Shown in pieces: positions 53,518 through 64,000 of a stretch of DNA of 64,000 bases. The stretch lies in contig CM059572.1 of the NCBI GenBank assembly GCA_030386875.1, positions 34,903,732 through 34,967,731 of the forward strand, read 5' to 3'. The notes beneath the pieces were generated by a model that ran no database searches, was not told where the DNA came from, and saw only the letters and a list, made by a program, of their open reading frames with translations. The DNA is from Morinoia aosen. Taxonomy: Eukaryota; Arthropoda; Malacostraca; Amphipoda; Talitridae. The position numbers were made by a program, and so were the translations under genes. Every line of letters starts with the position of its first letter. Positions within the stretch are counted from its first letter, which is position 1.

Positions 53518-56500
53518 TTACTGCTGCACTTTCTCTAGACCATCTTTGATCATTTGTGAGAGCCAGTCAATTCCTTCATGCAGGCCATCCCCAGTGACGG
53601 CATTGCAGGCCGTAATGTGCCAAGGCTTGTCTGAGAGGCGGTCCAGGCCCAGAGCTGCGGACACCTTCACTGAGCTGATGGCGTCTCTCAAGTCCATCTT
53701 GTTGGCTAGGAACAGGATGGGTAACCGGCGGGGCTTGATCTGGGAACACCAACACGGGTATCTTAATCTGTTTTTATCACTTCATCATTCCAACTGCACT
53801 GTATGAATAGTTTTTTCAGCTTCTTAACCAAAGAGGAGGGAGTTAAATGCAAGATTAGATTAAATGTTTTTTTAACCCACCCTAACTGCTAAAAATAAAA
53901 GCATTCCAAAGAGGAAAGGGAGGAAGGAACCATTTAGTATGGAGATAAGACAACACAAAATCTATGCAGAAACTCTCAGCCCCCGCCCTCACACATTTTT
54001 CCCCTGGAAGTGCTAATTCCCATAGATACAATAGTTGTATCCCCCTGAGGGGGGAGTAATATACAAGCTTGACGCCCTCTAAATTGTTCTGTCTTTTCCA
54101 TTTTTTAAAATTATCAGAGAGCTCGCACATACTCAGGGGAAAATACTAGAGATGCCTTACTGGAATCAAACCAAAGTTTTCCAAAAAAGTTAAGGGCAAA
54201 AACTAAAGCACTCCACATTGTTTAAAAAATTGTGTGTGATCAATACTAAAGTAAACAAACGTTTCAGACGTTGACCCATCATCAAAAAGCTGAACACAGG
54301 ACTAAAACTGCAGTGGAACGTAATTGAAGCGGAATGTAATTGCCCAACCAAAAGAAGTGATGAAAATTCTGCATATCATCAAGCTAGGGTTTGTTTCAAT
54401 GAGTAAAATTAGATTAAAAAATTCTATTTTATGTTAAATTGCAAACATTCTAAAACTAAAAACCAGAAATTCACATTACACTGATTCTCTGCATGAGATC
54501 TTGTGGTAAAGTGTGGAGGGTGACAAAGCCAAGCCCCAGTTCTAGAACTAACTCTGACGTGTTCCACCTGCCAGATACTTAATGAACAACGGGTCGTTGA
54601 GCTGACATACTTGGATGCACACTGCGCGCAGCTATATCAGTAGACAAGACATGAATGCAGATGCAAAGGAATTTTTGTTTATACTGTATACAAGAAGAAT
54701 GAATGAATAGTGAATGTGTTAAGCACAACACTCATGAAAGTTTTTCTTCATTAAAGTGTAATGTTCCACCACCATACTATGGAGAAGATGCTGCAAGTAA
54801 TCAAACACAGGAAGAAAATAAATACTGATTATTATATATCTGAATTTAATGATCAGAGAAGCAAAGCAAGTGGAAAAAATCATAAAGGTTAATAACAAAT
54901 TATTTTGCAACATGCATCAAGTTTCAATAAAAAGTCAGAAAAGTTAAACTGGCAAAATTTCAATTACGAGTAACACAATCCAAGTATTATAAGAAATTAA
55001 CAATTTTAATAAAAAAGCAAACTGAGAATTACAATGACTCAACAATGTAAATAGAAAATAAGGAAATAAAAGTAATGGAATAAATTAATAACTTTTAAGA
55101 AATGAAGAGACCCAAATATTACAATGAATTGGCAACTCGAGTTCAAAAACTTACAGAAAAACATAAAATGCAAACAGTAAAGGTAAAAAATTTACTTCAT
55201 AAGAGGAATAGATCAATTTCATAAATTAATTGAAAACTCTCCTACCACAACTAAAGCTCTTAAGTGTAAATATGTTGTTCACAGATTCCCCATTCTCTTC
55301 ATTCCATACTTAAAGGTAACTTTCTCTCTTTGGAAGGGTCTTGAGTGGAAATATGTTGTTCACAGATTCCCCATTCCCTTCATTCCACACTTCAAGGTAA
55401 CTTTCTCTCTTTGGAGTAAAAAAAGAGAGAAAGTCTCCTTTAAGTACAGAATGAAGGGAATGGGAATCTGTGAACAACGTATTTCCACTCAAGCTCCTCT
55501 ACACATAGGAGCAGTGAGTTAGGAATAAAGCCCATGAAACAAACATTGAAGAAGTAAAAATAGGACAGCAGTAAATACAAAATAAATGGTTTTCAAACAA
55601 AATCAAATTCCTATTCTATTTCAACAAAATAAAAGTGTACTTAGCTTTAGGCTTAGGACCTTATATTTTCCCTTTGGAAGTGTTCATTCCAAAACAATAG
55701 AGAAAGAAGGGTTGGAATAAGGAATTTAGAGTCTACTGAAAGAATCATTAAATAAAATTTTACAAGTTTACAAGCACAAAAATATGAGAAAAATACTTGA
55801 CATGAATGTTTTTGCTGGTTTTGTACAGTTAAAAAACAGAAGTTGAATTTACGGTACTCTTTATTCAGTAAAAAGAAAAATCAAACATAATGGATAAAAT
55901 ATAGGTCAATGCACATAAACATTTTAATGAAATTTACAACTTCACAGCATTCTCTTATGTAGATAATATTATTTAATAATTAGCTAGAGTAATGACTTAT
56001 CCTACATGTTTTTTAACAGCTACTTTTAGTATCTGCTACATAATTAGTATTCCCAAAAAAAAATAGCCACCTATTCACAATTAAAATTTCAAAACAGAAA
56101 AAAAATTGTGGCAAACCAAAAGCAATAGAAAACTTACAATTTTCTTTCTAAGTAAAGGACAATCCTAAATTCAAAGCAAACATAAATCAGTTAATGTGAC
56201 ATTAAACAACTGTACTAAAGAAAACCCATATCAGAATACATCCAATGCAAATCTTTTGCACAGATTACTTACTAGCGGATGTTCCAACATGATATCCAGC
56301 TCTTCCTTGGCTACCACAAGCCTCAGTCTCTCACTTGAGTCCACAACAAAAATAATGCCTTGGCAGTCCTGGTAGTAAGCTTCCCACAAGTTGCGGTATC
56401 GCGCCTGGCCAGACATGTCGAACGCAGTCAACCCAACATTTTTGGCTGGAAAAATGAAGAATGTTTAGTTTTGGAATTACATAAAAGATAATTCCATTAT

Positions 56501-58487
56501 ATTTAACTTTTATATTTTGCACCTTTTTATACACTATAATAAAAAATTGGTCAATATTGAATTTAATGTTGTCAATGATTTTAATAATAACGATGCTGCA
56601 TATGGGTAATACAGTACAATTGAAGACGTTTTACACGAATGAAATTATGCTTGCAAATGCTCAGTTTTCAAGATATTTAACTTTTTTATAGTAATGTCTT
56701 TTATAAAATTGAACAAATGAACACGTAAATGAGGAGAAATATGGTTTTGAGATAACAATAGGTAAGGTTAGGTTAAGTGAATTTAGGTTAGTTGAATGAA
56801 CTAACCTAAAATGACCTAAGTAAACCTAAAATAGCTTAACCTAACTTAGCCGTACCAAAGCCGATGACTCCCGCCAAACAACTTGGCGTGGTCTGCAGCC
56901 CCGAAATGCCGGAAGAGCAATATTAAAATCACCATTAATGCTATTCTCATCTGAATCTTATTTATGCTATATTTCAAAAACTAAACATTTGTGAGTACAA
57001 TGTCATTCACGTAAAACGTCTCCAATAACTTAGATCTTGCAACGAAATTACAAAAATCATTGACAACATTAAACTCAAGATTGACCAAAAAAATTTTCCT
57101 CTAATTTATCATTTTATGTACACCTGAAACAAAACCTTTAAATTTTAAAACATATTATACTTGATATAAATACTTTAAAATTATAACTATGTTTCAATAA
57201 ATTCTTTGTGGCCACTACTTGGTCTCAATTTCTCAATTTTTGGTAAATCTGAAGAATATGTCAGTTATCATTTTTTCACTTTTTGGTGCCTGAACCTAAT
57301 TAATTGAATCAAAATAAACGAGTTTTCTTCCATGCACTTTCCGTCTCAAATGAGTATTTTACGATTTATAGCGGTAAGTTTAGTTTCGTCTTTGATGACG
57401 AATGCGCTCGAATAAACAGCTACTCATCAATTTTCAAATTTTTGTTGCTTGAATCATGGTAATGACATCAAAATAAACAACTTTTCTTCTATACACTTTT
57501 TTCATCAAATGAGTATTTAACAAGGTATAGCGGTAGGTTTGGTTTTGTCTTTGATGACGATCGCGCTGGAAGCGAGTGCGCATTGCAGTGTTGCTGTCCG
57601 ACGTGCTACTTGAATTACTTGCCGCTTCAAACACTGGAGTTGCGGTAAGTCATTTACCGCAATAACTAATTAAATACTCATTTGAGACGGAAAGTGCATA
57701 GAAGAAAACTTGTTTATTTCGATCTAATTAACTATGCTAGTTAAGGCATTGAAATTTACAAAATCGATAACTGACATATCCTTCAGATTTACCCAATTTT
57801 TGTGAAGGATTTTAAGAACGCACCTTAAAGTCCAGCTATTTCTAAAATTTATTAGGTTTAAGAACTCAGAATTTAATGCATAATTAACAAAATATCTCCC
57901 AAGCCATTATGTACATTTCAAATTCTTTTTCTAAATTTGAATCAACAAAATTTGGATTTTTTACAACATTTTTAACATATCAAAAACAAAGGACAGTGAT
58001 AAAATGAAGAAATATCTAGCAGCTAGCTTATGATCAGTGTAACAAAGTTTTACTTGAACCAGAAATTTAAAAAAAAAAACTTAACCCAAATTCAATATTC
58101 AATGAAGTAGTGTTTAATAATCATAATCAGTAACATTAAAACAATTTTCAATAATTAAAGACTATTGAATAGCAAAAAAAAAAAAATTTGGCCTTCCATA
58201 AATGTCAGTATCATTACCCCATTCAACTTCAAGGAGTTGAATTACAAACTTAGCTGTACAGTAGTAGTAAACGTATTGTAACTGAATACTTAAATAAAGA
58301 AATACTCACTTTTGAACTTTTCTACATTATAACCGACAGTTGGTACCACATCTGACGTGCGTTGATCTTCAGGTTTGAAATGATTCAAAACTGTAGATTT
58401 CCCTGCGTTATCAAGACCTACTACGAGTATATTAGCTTCCCGTTTTTTAAGACCTAGAGAAAAGGCTAATTTATCGAATAATCCCAT
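53518..58487 (-). CDS. ARL6: ARL6 (BBS3), ADP-ribosylation-factor-like GTPase (three coding exons)
   Basis: Exons on the minus strand: 58487-58310, 56445-56273, 53739-53518; 573 bases, 190 residues plus stop, close to the 186 of human ARL6. This small GTPase, in its GTP form, recruits the BBSome coat to membranes for ciliary traffic. The P-loop GLDNAGKST lies at residues 24-32 and the switch I threonine in VVPTVGY near Thr50. Switch II is [13 protein letters not shown] with the catalytic Gln, the base-specificity motif is NKMD in [12 protein letters not shown], and the last loop is ACNAV. The DMSGQ form and the KEELD segment favour ARL6 over other ARF-family members. Donors are GTGAGT and GTAAGT and acceptors end CAG, with phases that match. 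No other in-frame ATG is needed. A CR1-like LINE ends 55 bp upstream of the ATG. Confidence 0.95.
53872..54060 (-). repeat. SINE-like repeat in ARL6 intron 2, internally deleted
   Basis: CACCC...CCAAAGAGGAAAGGGAGG, CATTTAGTATGGAGA, TCTATGCAGAAAC, then directly CCCATAGATACAATAGTTGT and ATCCCCCTGAGGGG. Colinear with 50262-50610 but missing the middle. Confidence 0.65.
54061..55257 (-). other. ARL6 intron 2, AT-rich part
   Basis: No recognisable element; only short AT-rich frames (for example 54719-54913) without domain signals. Confidence 0.5.
55258..55700. repeat. SINE-like fragments with direct repeat and hairpin in ARL6 intron 2
   Basis: An 80-bp stretch is repeated in tandem (about 55258-55336 and 55340-55415). 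The second copy is followed by its inverse (55424-55491), giving a hairpin with about 70-bp arms and a 10-base loop. The next 200 bp (GGACAGCAGTAAA, TTCTATTTCAACAAAATAAAAG) match the SINE-like family on the minus strand. Confidence 0.65.
56549..57086. mobile_element. Foldback/MITE family F1, copy in ARL6 intron 1 (538 bp)
   Basis: Ends GGTCAATATTGA and CTCAAGATTGACC with long pairing arms. Flanks AAAAAATT (56541-56548) and AAAAAATT (57088-57095, one extra A) fit an 8-bp duplication in an A run. The centre matches the 33401 copy in inverse orientation. Confidence 0.85.
57242..57793. mobile_element. Foldback/MITE family F2, copy in ARL6 intron 1 (552 bp)
   Basis: Ends GGTAAATCTGAAGAATATG and its complement. 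The 8-bp CAATTTTT flanks both ends (57234-57241, 57794-57801). Arms contain TGCACTTTCCGTCTCAAATGA and its inverse, related to the F2 copy at 32290. A frame at 57434-57634 is inside the repeat and not a gene. Confidence 0.87.
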
Positions 58488-58542
58488 TCCAAGTTAAGTT
58501 TCTAAATCTCACGCTCTCGACTTACACCACGGTATACCGAGT

Positions 58543-61500
58543 CTTGAACTTGAAATTGAGGGCCGACAGCGTCGGGGCCTTTGTAACGGCCTACAATTCC
58601 CTCCACAGTTATCACACAAAGAGTTCAGCGCCTGGTACCAGACTTGTCCACTAAACTACTCAGGATTTACCAATCCTTGTCACAAGCTGCCATTGGATGG
58701 CGTCACTGGGATAGCCAGTGCGTCAAAACACCATCCCCAGGCATATTGGGTCATTACTGACCATTCTACCTGACTGGCTCATTCCAATCACTGTCTCTTA
58801 CTCCAGGCACGCACAAGAAACAATTTCATAGCTTCAATGATACTCAAATTGCACTCCTGATCCAATCCAGCAAGACAGCTTATACCGCAATCATCTTCAG
58901 CACATCTGGCATACCACTCATTCTCTCCATACTGCTCAAGCACCACATTCATAAAACTTTCTCTCTCTTGCTCATACTTACTACATTCCAGCACAAAATG
59001 CTCAATTGTTTCCTCCACTCCACTAATACACTGCCGACATAATCTGTTATTATTCTCATTCCACCTCCATGTACGTCTGTTCACACTCAATGACTTACAT
59101 CTCACAGCAAACAAGAGTTGACTTCCAAAACTACCATCATAGAACATCTCAAACTTAGGTGCTTCTTTTTTCATATACCAGTCAAGTGTAGGCTTCCGCA
59201 CCATGCTAAGCCTCCACTTATTCAATCCATACTCTTTTGTTTTCCTCTCAATCTCTTTCTTCCACCTCTTGCAGTCCCACTCAGGCCCTACACCTCCAGG
59301 ATTTATTAAACTCCAGTCATCCACAGGTCTCCCAATTCTAACATGAATAATCTTTTGCATACTAAGCTTCCTTGCATGCCCCCAACACACTTTCTCCCAA
59401 TAGCTTACACTCAGATTCCATTCAAAAATTCGCTTTACCCATCTGCTATTCTGCATTCTTTCAATTCTCACCTTATAATTCAGCACCGCCTTCATCATTC
59501 TTTCTGAAAATAGGCTCCACCCAAGGTCACCTCTAATGGCTTCTGTAGCTGTCCATTTTGGAGCACCCAATGCTAACCGTCCTACCTTATTTTGTATTGC
59601 ATCCAGCTTTTCAAGATCACTTCCATTCCAGGCAAGAGCACTCATACCATACATGACACTAGGTACAGCAACATACTTCCACATTCCTCTCACACATTCA
59701 TACTTGTTTGCTCTGTATCTGGCCACGCTACTTAATCGTCCACTCCACTGCATAGCTTTTGCCACTTTCTCACCCTTAGTTCTAGTGCATCCATCTTCAC
59801 TTATCATACAACCTAGATATTTGTATTCTTTTGTTCTACCTATTCTGATTTCTCCAATATTCCACAGTCTGTCTCTATCAGTCTCATCACTATTTATAAC
59901 CATAACCTTGCTTTTGTCGGCACCGAAGTTCATCTTGAAATCTGTACTATATCCGTTCACAATGTCAAGCATCCTTTGCAGTTCATGTCCACATCCACTA
60001 ACCACAACCACATCATCAGCATACAGCAAACAGCTCAGTCTCTCATTACCAACTTTCAGTCCTAAGCCACTCCTTCTCAGTCGAACTGCTAATTCTTCTG
60101 TGTACAATCCAAACAACAGGGGAGACAGAGTACAGCCCTGTCTCACTCCTCTAACACTCCTCACTTGCCCCGTTTCCAAATTTCCTAACCTGTATATAGC
60201 GCTTGTGTTCTCATACAGACTTTGTACAATTTTTACTATTTTTCTGCTAAACCCAACTTTTCTCAGAACTTCAAGGAGCCTAACCCGATCCACTCTGTCA
60301 TACGCTTTTTCAATATCCAGGAATGCTAAATACACCTTCTTATCATCCTTCCTCATTCGCTCAATTATTTCACTCACTACAAACAGATTATCTTCCCCGC
60401 GTCTATCCTGCCTAAAACCATTCTGTTCTTCACCTAGGACTCCTAATTCCTCAACTAAATTTTTCATTCTCTCATTCAAAATACCACAAAATATCTTACA
60501 TACAGTGTCACCCAGTGCAATTGGTCTGTAATTTTTAAGTTCTTTCATACTCTTATGTCCACCCTTATGCAACAGAACTACATTACACTTGTTCCAGTCA
60601 TCCGGTACTCTTTCACTCTTCCATATCTCATCAAATAAACATTTCAACATACTGACCACACTCTCTCCTCCAAATTTATAGAACTCATATGGGATCTTAT
60701 CAGGGCCACATGCCTTTCCATTTTTCACTTTCTTCAAAAAACTTACAATCTCTTCACAAGTGATTTCGTCTTCCATTTGCAGTTCACGTTCATCAATCAG
60801 AAAATTTATGGGTGCATTATCTGTAACCTGCTCATTCATTCCACCAATGTCCTCCCAGTATTCTTCAACTGCTTTCACCAGTTGCATCCTATCTTGCACA
60901 CTGCAACCATTAACTACTAATTCATCAACTTGAACTTCACTACTTCTATCATTACCTTGTATAAACTTATACCAATCTTTTATTCCATCCGGACCTTTCT
61001 TTCTTAGATTTTCAACTTGGTGTCTCTCCTCTTTAACTCTAGCCTCATTAATCATTCTCCTTACTTTCTTCTGCTGGTCCTTGTACTCATTCCATGCACT
61101 CTGCCATTCATCCTCAGTAATTCTGTTTCTTTCATACATTTTCCTCATACTGCGTTGTTTCTTATTTAAAGTCTTTCTTCTCATTCGTTCTTCCTTTATC
61201 TCACTTGTAAACCACCTGGCATTCCCTGTCCCTTTCCTACATTTTATTCTACCAATCTTTTGCTCTGCCACATCATACAAGGTTCTTGCAATCTCACCAT
61301 TTAGGTCATTTACACTTCCACACCTGTTCCAGTTATACCTACTCAATTCATTCTTAAATTCTTCCCAGTTTGCCTTTTTTATCTGCCAACTTTCTTTCAC
61401 ACTACTGACCTTTTGCATTGACTCCTTTCTACCCCAGTTATATTCAAGCACAAGCATTTTATGGTCACTATCAATATCAAAATCATCTTCATCTACAAAC

Positions 61501-62172
61501 ATTTCATTGACACACTCTCTTGCTCTACTATTCACAATCATATAGTCAATTGCAGTTTTCCATTCCCTGCTTTGCCATGTATGCAAGCCATTTCCTATTG
61601 TTACATTCAGGTTTTCAAGTTCATTCTCATCACAAAAATCTATCAATTTTTGTCCATTTGCATTCACCGGCTCACCAAGTATACCAACATGGCCATTCAT
61701 GTCACCCATCACAATCAGAGGGCACCTGCAGTGTTCTCGTACAATCCTTGTTAATATTTCATACTTTTTTACATTCTCTTCATGAGCTAAAATCCCATCA
61801 GTTGTCATATAACATACAATCACAACAATACATTCTCTGGCATGCATTCTTTCACACTTAATCGCTAACAAATCTTCACTTTCAGGTTCATTTCCAACAG
61901 AAAGTTCCTCTAATTTCCAATTTAGAGCATTCTTTACAATCAAACCAACTCCACCACCTCTTTTTTGCCAATTTACACGCCCTTTTCCTATCATATGATA
62001 CTTATTCTCCTTACATGTTAAACTGACTCTATCACGCATTTGGGTCTCTACTACACCAACACAATCCAATTTTCCATTCTCAAATTCTACTACGAGGTCA
62101 TCTAACTTTCCTGCATTCCATCCACGCACATTTATACTTCCAAACCTTACAACACAATTGGACAATTCCAGA
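58543..62172 (-). mobile_element. CR1-like LINE copy 3, 5'-truncated
   Basis: The 3' end (tail CTTGAACTTGAA on the plus strand, 58543-58554; stem-loop about 58561-58580) lies 55 bp upstream of the ARL6 ATG. The body is colinear with ORF2 and 3' UTR of copies 1 and 2 and more diverged. Similarity stops near 62172, at the start of ORF2, so ORF1 and leader are missing. The orientation is the same as ARL6. Confidence 0.92.
58788..62162 (-). CDS. CR1-like ORF2 endonuclease-RT, copy 3, start lost
   Basis: Open for about 1125 codons without stop or shift. It lacks an ATG at the expected place because the element is truncated a few codons into ORF2. Endonuclease (MGDMNGHVG, SDHKMLV), RT (FLDIEKAYDRV, YADD) and the C-terminal zinc-finger-like motif (CRQC...EHFVLEC) are kept. 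With no ORF1 and no start codon it is not autonomous, though the frame itself is undamaged. Confidence 0.85.
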   Translation of the reverse strand, partial: SNCVVRFGSINVRGWNAGKLDDLVVEFENGKLDCVGVVETQMRDRVSLTCKENKYHMIGKGRVNWQKRGGGVGLIVKNALNWKLEELSVGNEPESEDLLAIKCERMHARECIVVIVCYMTTDGILAHEENVKKYEILTRIVREHCRCPLIVMGDMNGHVGILGEPVNANGQKLIDFCDENELENLNVTIGNGLHTWQSREWKTAIDYMIVNSRARECVNEMFVDEDDFDIDSDHKMLVLEYNWGRKESMQKVSSVKESWQIKKANWEEFKNELSRYNWNRCGSVNDLNGEIARTLYDVAEQKIGRIKCRKGTGNARWFTSEIKEERMRRKTLNKKQRSMRKMYERNRITEDEWQSAWNEYKDQQKKVRRMINEARVKEERHQVENLRKKGPDGIKDWYKFIQGNDRSSEVQVDELVVNGCSVQDRMQLVKAVEEYWEDIGGMNEQVTDNAPINFLIDERELQMEDEITCEEIVSFLKKVKNGKACGPDKIPYEFYKFGGESVVSMLKCLFDEIWKSERVPDDWNKCNVVLLHKGGHKSMKELKNYRPIALGDTVCKIFCGILNERMKNLVEELGVLGEEQNGFRQDRRGEDNLFVVSEIIERMRKDDKKVYLAFLDIEKAYDRVDRVRLLEVLRKVGFSRKIVKIVQSLYENTSAIYRLGNLETGQVRSVRGVRQGCTLSPLLFGLYTEELAVRLRRSGLGLKVGNERLSCLLYADDVVVVSGCGHELQRMLDIVNGYSTDFKMNFGADKSKVMVINSDETDRDRLWNIGEIRIGRTKEYKYLGCMISEDGCTRTKGEKVAKAMQWSGRLSSVARYRANKYECVRGMWKYVAVPSVMYGMSALAWNGSDLEKLDAIQNKVGRLALGAPKWTATEAIRGDLGWSLFSERMMKAVLNYKVRIERMQNSRWVKRIFEWNLSVSYWEKVCWGHARKLSMQKIIHVRIGRPVDDWSLINPGGVGPEWDCKRWKKEIERKTKEYGLNKWRLSMVRKPTLDWYMKKEAPKFEMFYDGSFGSQLLFAVRCKSLSVNRRTWRWNENNNRLCRQCISGVEETIEHFVLECSKYEQERESFMNVVLEQYGENEWYARCAEDDCGISCLAGLDQECNLSIIEAMKLFLVRAWSKRQ

Positions 62173-62250
62173 CGTTCCTCTGGAATTCCAGACGTCTCCA
62201 GACGTCCAGACCAGAGCCCTTCAGACGTCTCCAGACGTCTGAAGCCCTAG
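62173..62250. repeat. Short CCAGACGTC-type repeats at the truncation point of LINE copy 3
   Basis: About 75 bp with five or six units around AGACGT (CCAGACGTTCC, CCAGACGTCTCC, CCAGACGTCC, CAGACGTCTCC, CAGACGTCTGAAG). Several are palindromic at GACGTC. They lie exactly where LINE similarity ends. Confidence 0.75.
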
Positions 62251-62781
62251 TGTTTACATCCGCTTATTTGCGGAATCGGTACCCATTAAAACACTGTTTC
62301 AAAAGAAAATAAATAGTATTTACATTTAATAACACACAGCACGTTGATATTTTGAATACCATTGGCAAAATCTGTTAACAAACAACCGAACTTTTCAACC
62401 AAGAGTTTTTTATTTTGTTTCAAATCATATATTAGGCTATCTGCGACAACATAGGCAAGACGTTCGTTGCCTTGGCAAAACAAATATAAGAATAATGATT
62501 AATTCTTGTATGAGTCTTATCTTTTGTAGAAGAAATTGCAAAATAACTCTCAATTTTTCTCACATGAAAAAATGATCTGAGCAGTCAAACAGACGTTGGG
62601 AAACCTTCAGAACCTCATCAATTAATGTTGTGCAACATTTTTTTGATAAATTCTCGCGGTCAAGAATATATAACAATGAAGGCATCTACGGATGCATTAT
62701 TTCCAATCAAGCCTGATAAATATCACCTTGTAAATTGGATTTTCAAATGCCTTATAACTAACGCCAGGACGCCATGACGCA
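62251..62781. other. Unassigned sequence between LINE copy 3 and LTR D
   Basis: A minus-strand frame of 65 codons (62483-62286) has unremarkable composition and no domain I know. It could be a stray exon, but nothing supports that. Otherwise nothing is recognised. Confidence 0.35.
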
Positions 62782-64000
62782 TGTAGCATACCGCTACATA
62801 AGCGTAAAAATTATAAATTTGCCATTCAAACTTAAATAAATTAATTATTAGCATTAAAAATCTTACTCTAATTTATTATTAATTATTTTCTACTTCTAAT
62901 TCGTAATCATTGAAGTTTTGCGTAAATGCATGAAATAATAAAAATAACACTTGACATTTTTCGAGAGAGAAGCCCTCTGGTGGCAACACTGCGCAGTTGC
63001 GCGTCCTTTCTTTCAAACAGCCACTCTTACTTTTGGCGTCCTACTTAGCAGTGTTACAGCAAATTCTCGTGAGTTTTTAATGTGTTAGAAAATTATCGTG
63101 TTCCTTTTCGTCGTGTCAGTGAGTATTAATAAGTGACAGTGCAGTGATATTAAATTACGTGATTATGCTTGGAAATATTGATGTAGCATGTTTCTCATTC
63201 AGTGTCTTTGTTTGCCTCTTCTCAACGTGACTTAGCGAAAGATATTGCGCCAGATGTGCATTGCATTTCCGTGTCATGATTTTATTAACGAAGCATAATC
63301 ATGCTCGTTCCTTTTTCTTTTCGATAATCTACTAATCTACGATAATCTCTGCATTGGAATTAGCGCGGCGAAATTTGCCGGCGTTCGTTCGATAGCGTCT
63401 TTGTGTGTAAGGGCGGAACCTCACACCGCCGTCTCTTGTCACTACTCTGTGATTATAAATACTATAGGCATGTGTATAGTAGCATTTATTCTTTTTTTAC
63501 AAACCGACTGGCAGTAGTTTAAATTACGAAAAGTATTCATGTCTATGCTTGCTAAGTTTTGGAATTTCATTTCTTAATTCCATATCCTTGCAAACTTTTA
63601 CGTAAACGCCTTTATTTCAATAGAGAAACATTTCAATGAAATTTAATTTAATTCATCGCATTCTGGTGATAAAGACACCCAACCGTCTGCCTATCTTAAG
63701 TGTGTGCAAATTGCTGGCGGCTCTGGCTGAGGCCGACGCGTAAGCCGCCGGCTAAATCGCCACACGGAACTTTCTTGCTTTCGCTTCTCTTGCTTCGCGT
63801 ATTTTCCGCCTGTGAAATCAACGCTTAGGTTCTCCTTTTCCTTTTATCATTGGGGATATATATATTATTCCTTAATTCCTTTATTATTGCAAATGATCTA
63901 CCAGAATTTCTTAGTAGGATTGATATCCTCGAATTTTAGGATTTTTATGTTTTTTCTTACTGCTTTCAAAAGTGCAGTCACTTGATATTTTCACCATTTT
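62782..64000 (+). repeat. LTR D, another member of element B's LTR family, runs out of the window
   Basis: Begins TGTAGCATACCGCTACATAAGCG, the inverse of the right ends of B's LTRs, and stays colinear over more than 1.2 kb (CTCTGGTGGCAACACTGCGC at about 62975, GC-rich patch near 63700-63770). More diverged than B's two LTRs. The left flank is not purine-rich, so it is probably a 5' LTR or a solo LTR on the plus strand rather than a 3' LTR. Confidence 0.85.

Noticed and set aside
57434..57634. 66-codon frame in ARL6 intron 1
   Set aside because: Lies wholly inside the F2 foldback element.
62286..62483. 65-codon minus-strand frame as an exon of an unknown gene
   Set aside because: No recognised domain, no matching splice partner in the window, and length expected by chance in AT-rich DNA.

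Overview
The window looks like nuclear DNA of an arthropod, probably an insect. Two conserved eukaryotic genes with spliced exons are present. They are embedded in non-LTR and Gypsy-type LTR retrotransposons, long-TIR foldback elements, SINE-like repeats and a satellite array. The species cannot be named from the sequence alone.

Left third (1-31.3 kb): this is a stack of nested retrotransposons. A plus-strand Gypsy element (A; 1 to about 13.65 kb, 5' end outside the window) is split inside its integrase by a complete, apparently intact minus-strand Gypsy element (B; 2979-12592). B has 2.34-kb LTRs, a 4-bp AATA duplication, a tRNA-Gly primer site and a gag/pol -1 frameshift site. Element A in turn abuts, and probably lies inside, an older LTR of B's own family (C; about 13680-14852). 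The remnant beside C holds an I-clade LINE (15179-31294) with an 11-bp target duplication and an internal Inr+DPE promoter. That LINE carries frameshifts in ORF1 and a stop in its RNase H domain. Its ORF1 is split by two complete head-to-tail copies of a CR1-like LINE (15506-25981), whose ORF1 carries a PHD-like finger and an SGNH-hydrolase-like domain.

Middle (31.3-35.7 kb): foldback/MITE elements with long terminal inverted repeats and 8-bp target duplications, some nested inside each other.

Right half: UBA3, the catalytic subunit of the NEDD8-activating enzyme (plus strand, nine coding exons between 35727 and 47850, 439 codons), and ARL6/BBS3, the small GTPase of ciliary BBSome traffic (minus strand, three coding exons between 58487 and 53518, 190 codons), lie tail to tail. 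UBA3 intron 2 has the signals of a U12-type intron. The region between the genes holds SINE-like repeats and a 28-copy, 32-bp tandem array. A 5'-truncated third copy of the CR1-like LINE sits 55 bp upstream of the ARL6 start codon. Another LTR of B's family begins at 62782 and leaves the window.

The two host genes act in unrelated pathways (neddylation; ciliary trafficking), and nothing suggests joint regulation. Exon models come from similarity to the known protein families plus splice signals, and the reading-frame sums agree (1320 and 573 coding bases). Everything else is mobile or repetitive DNA.
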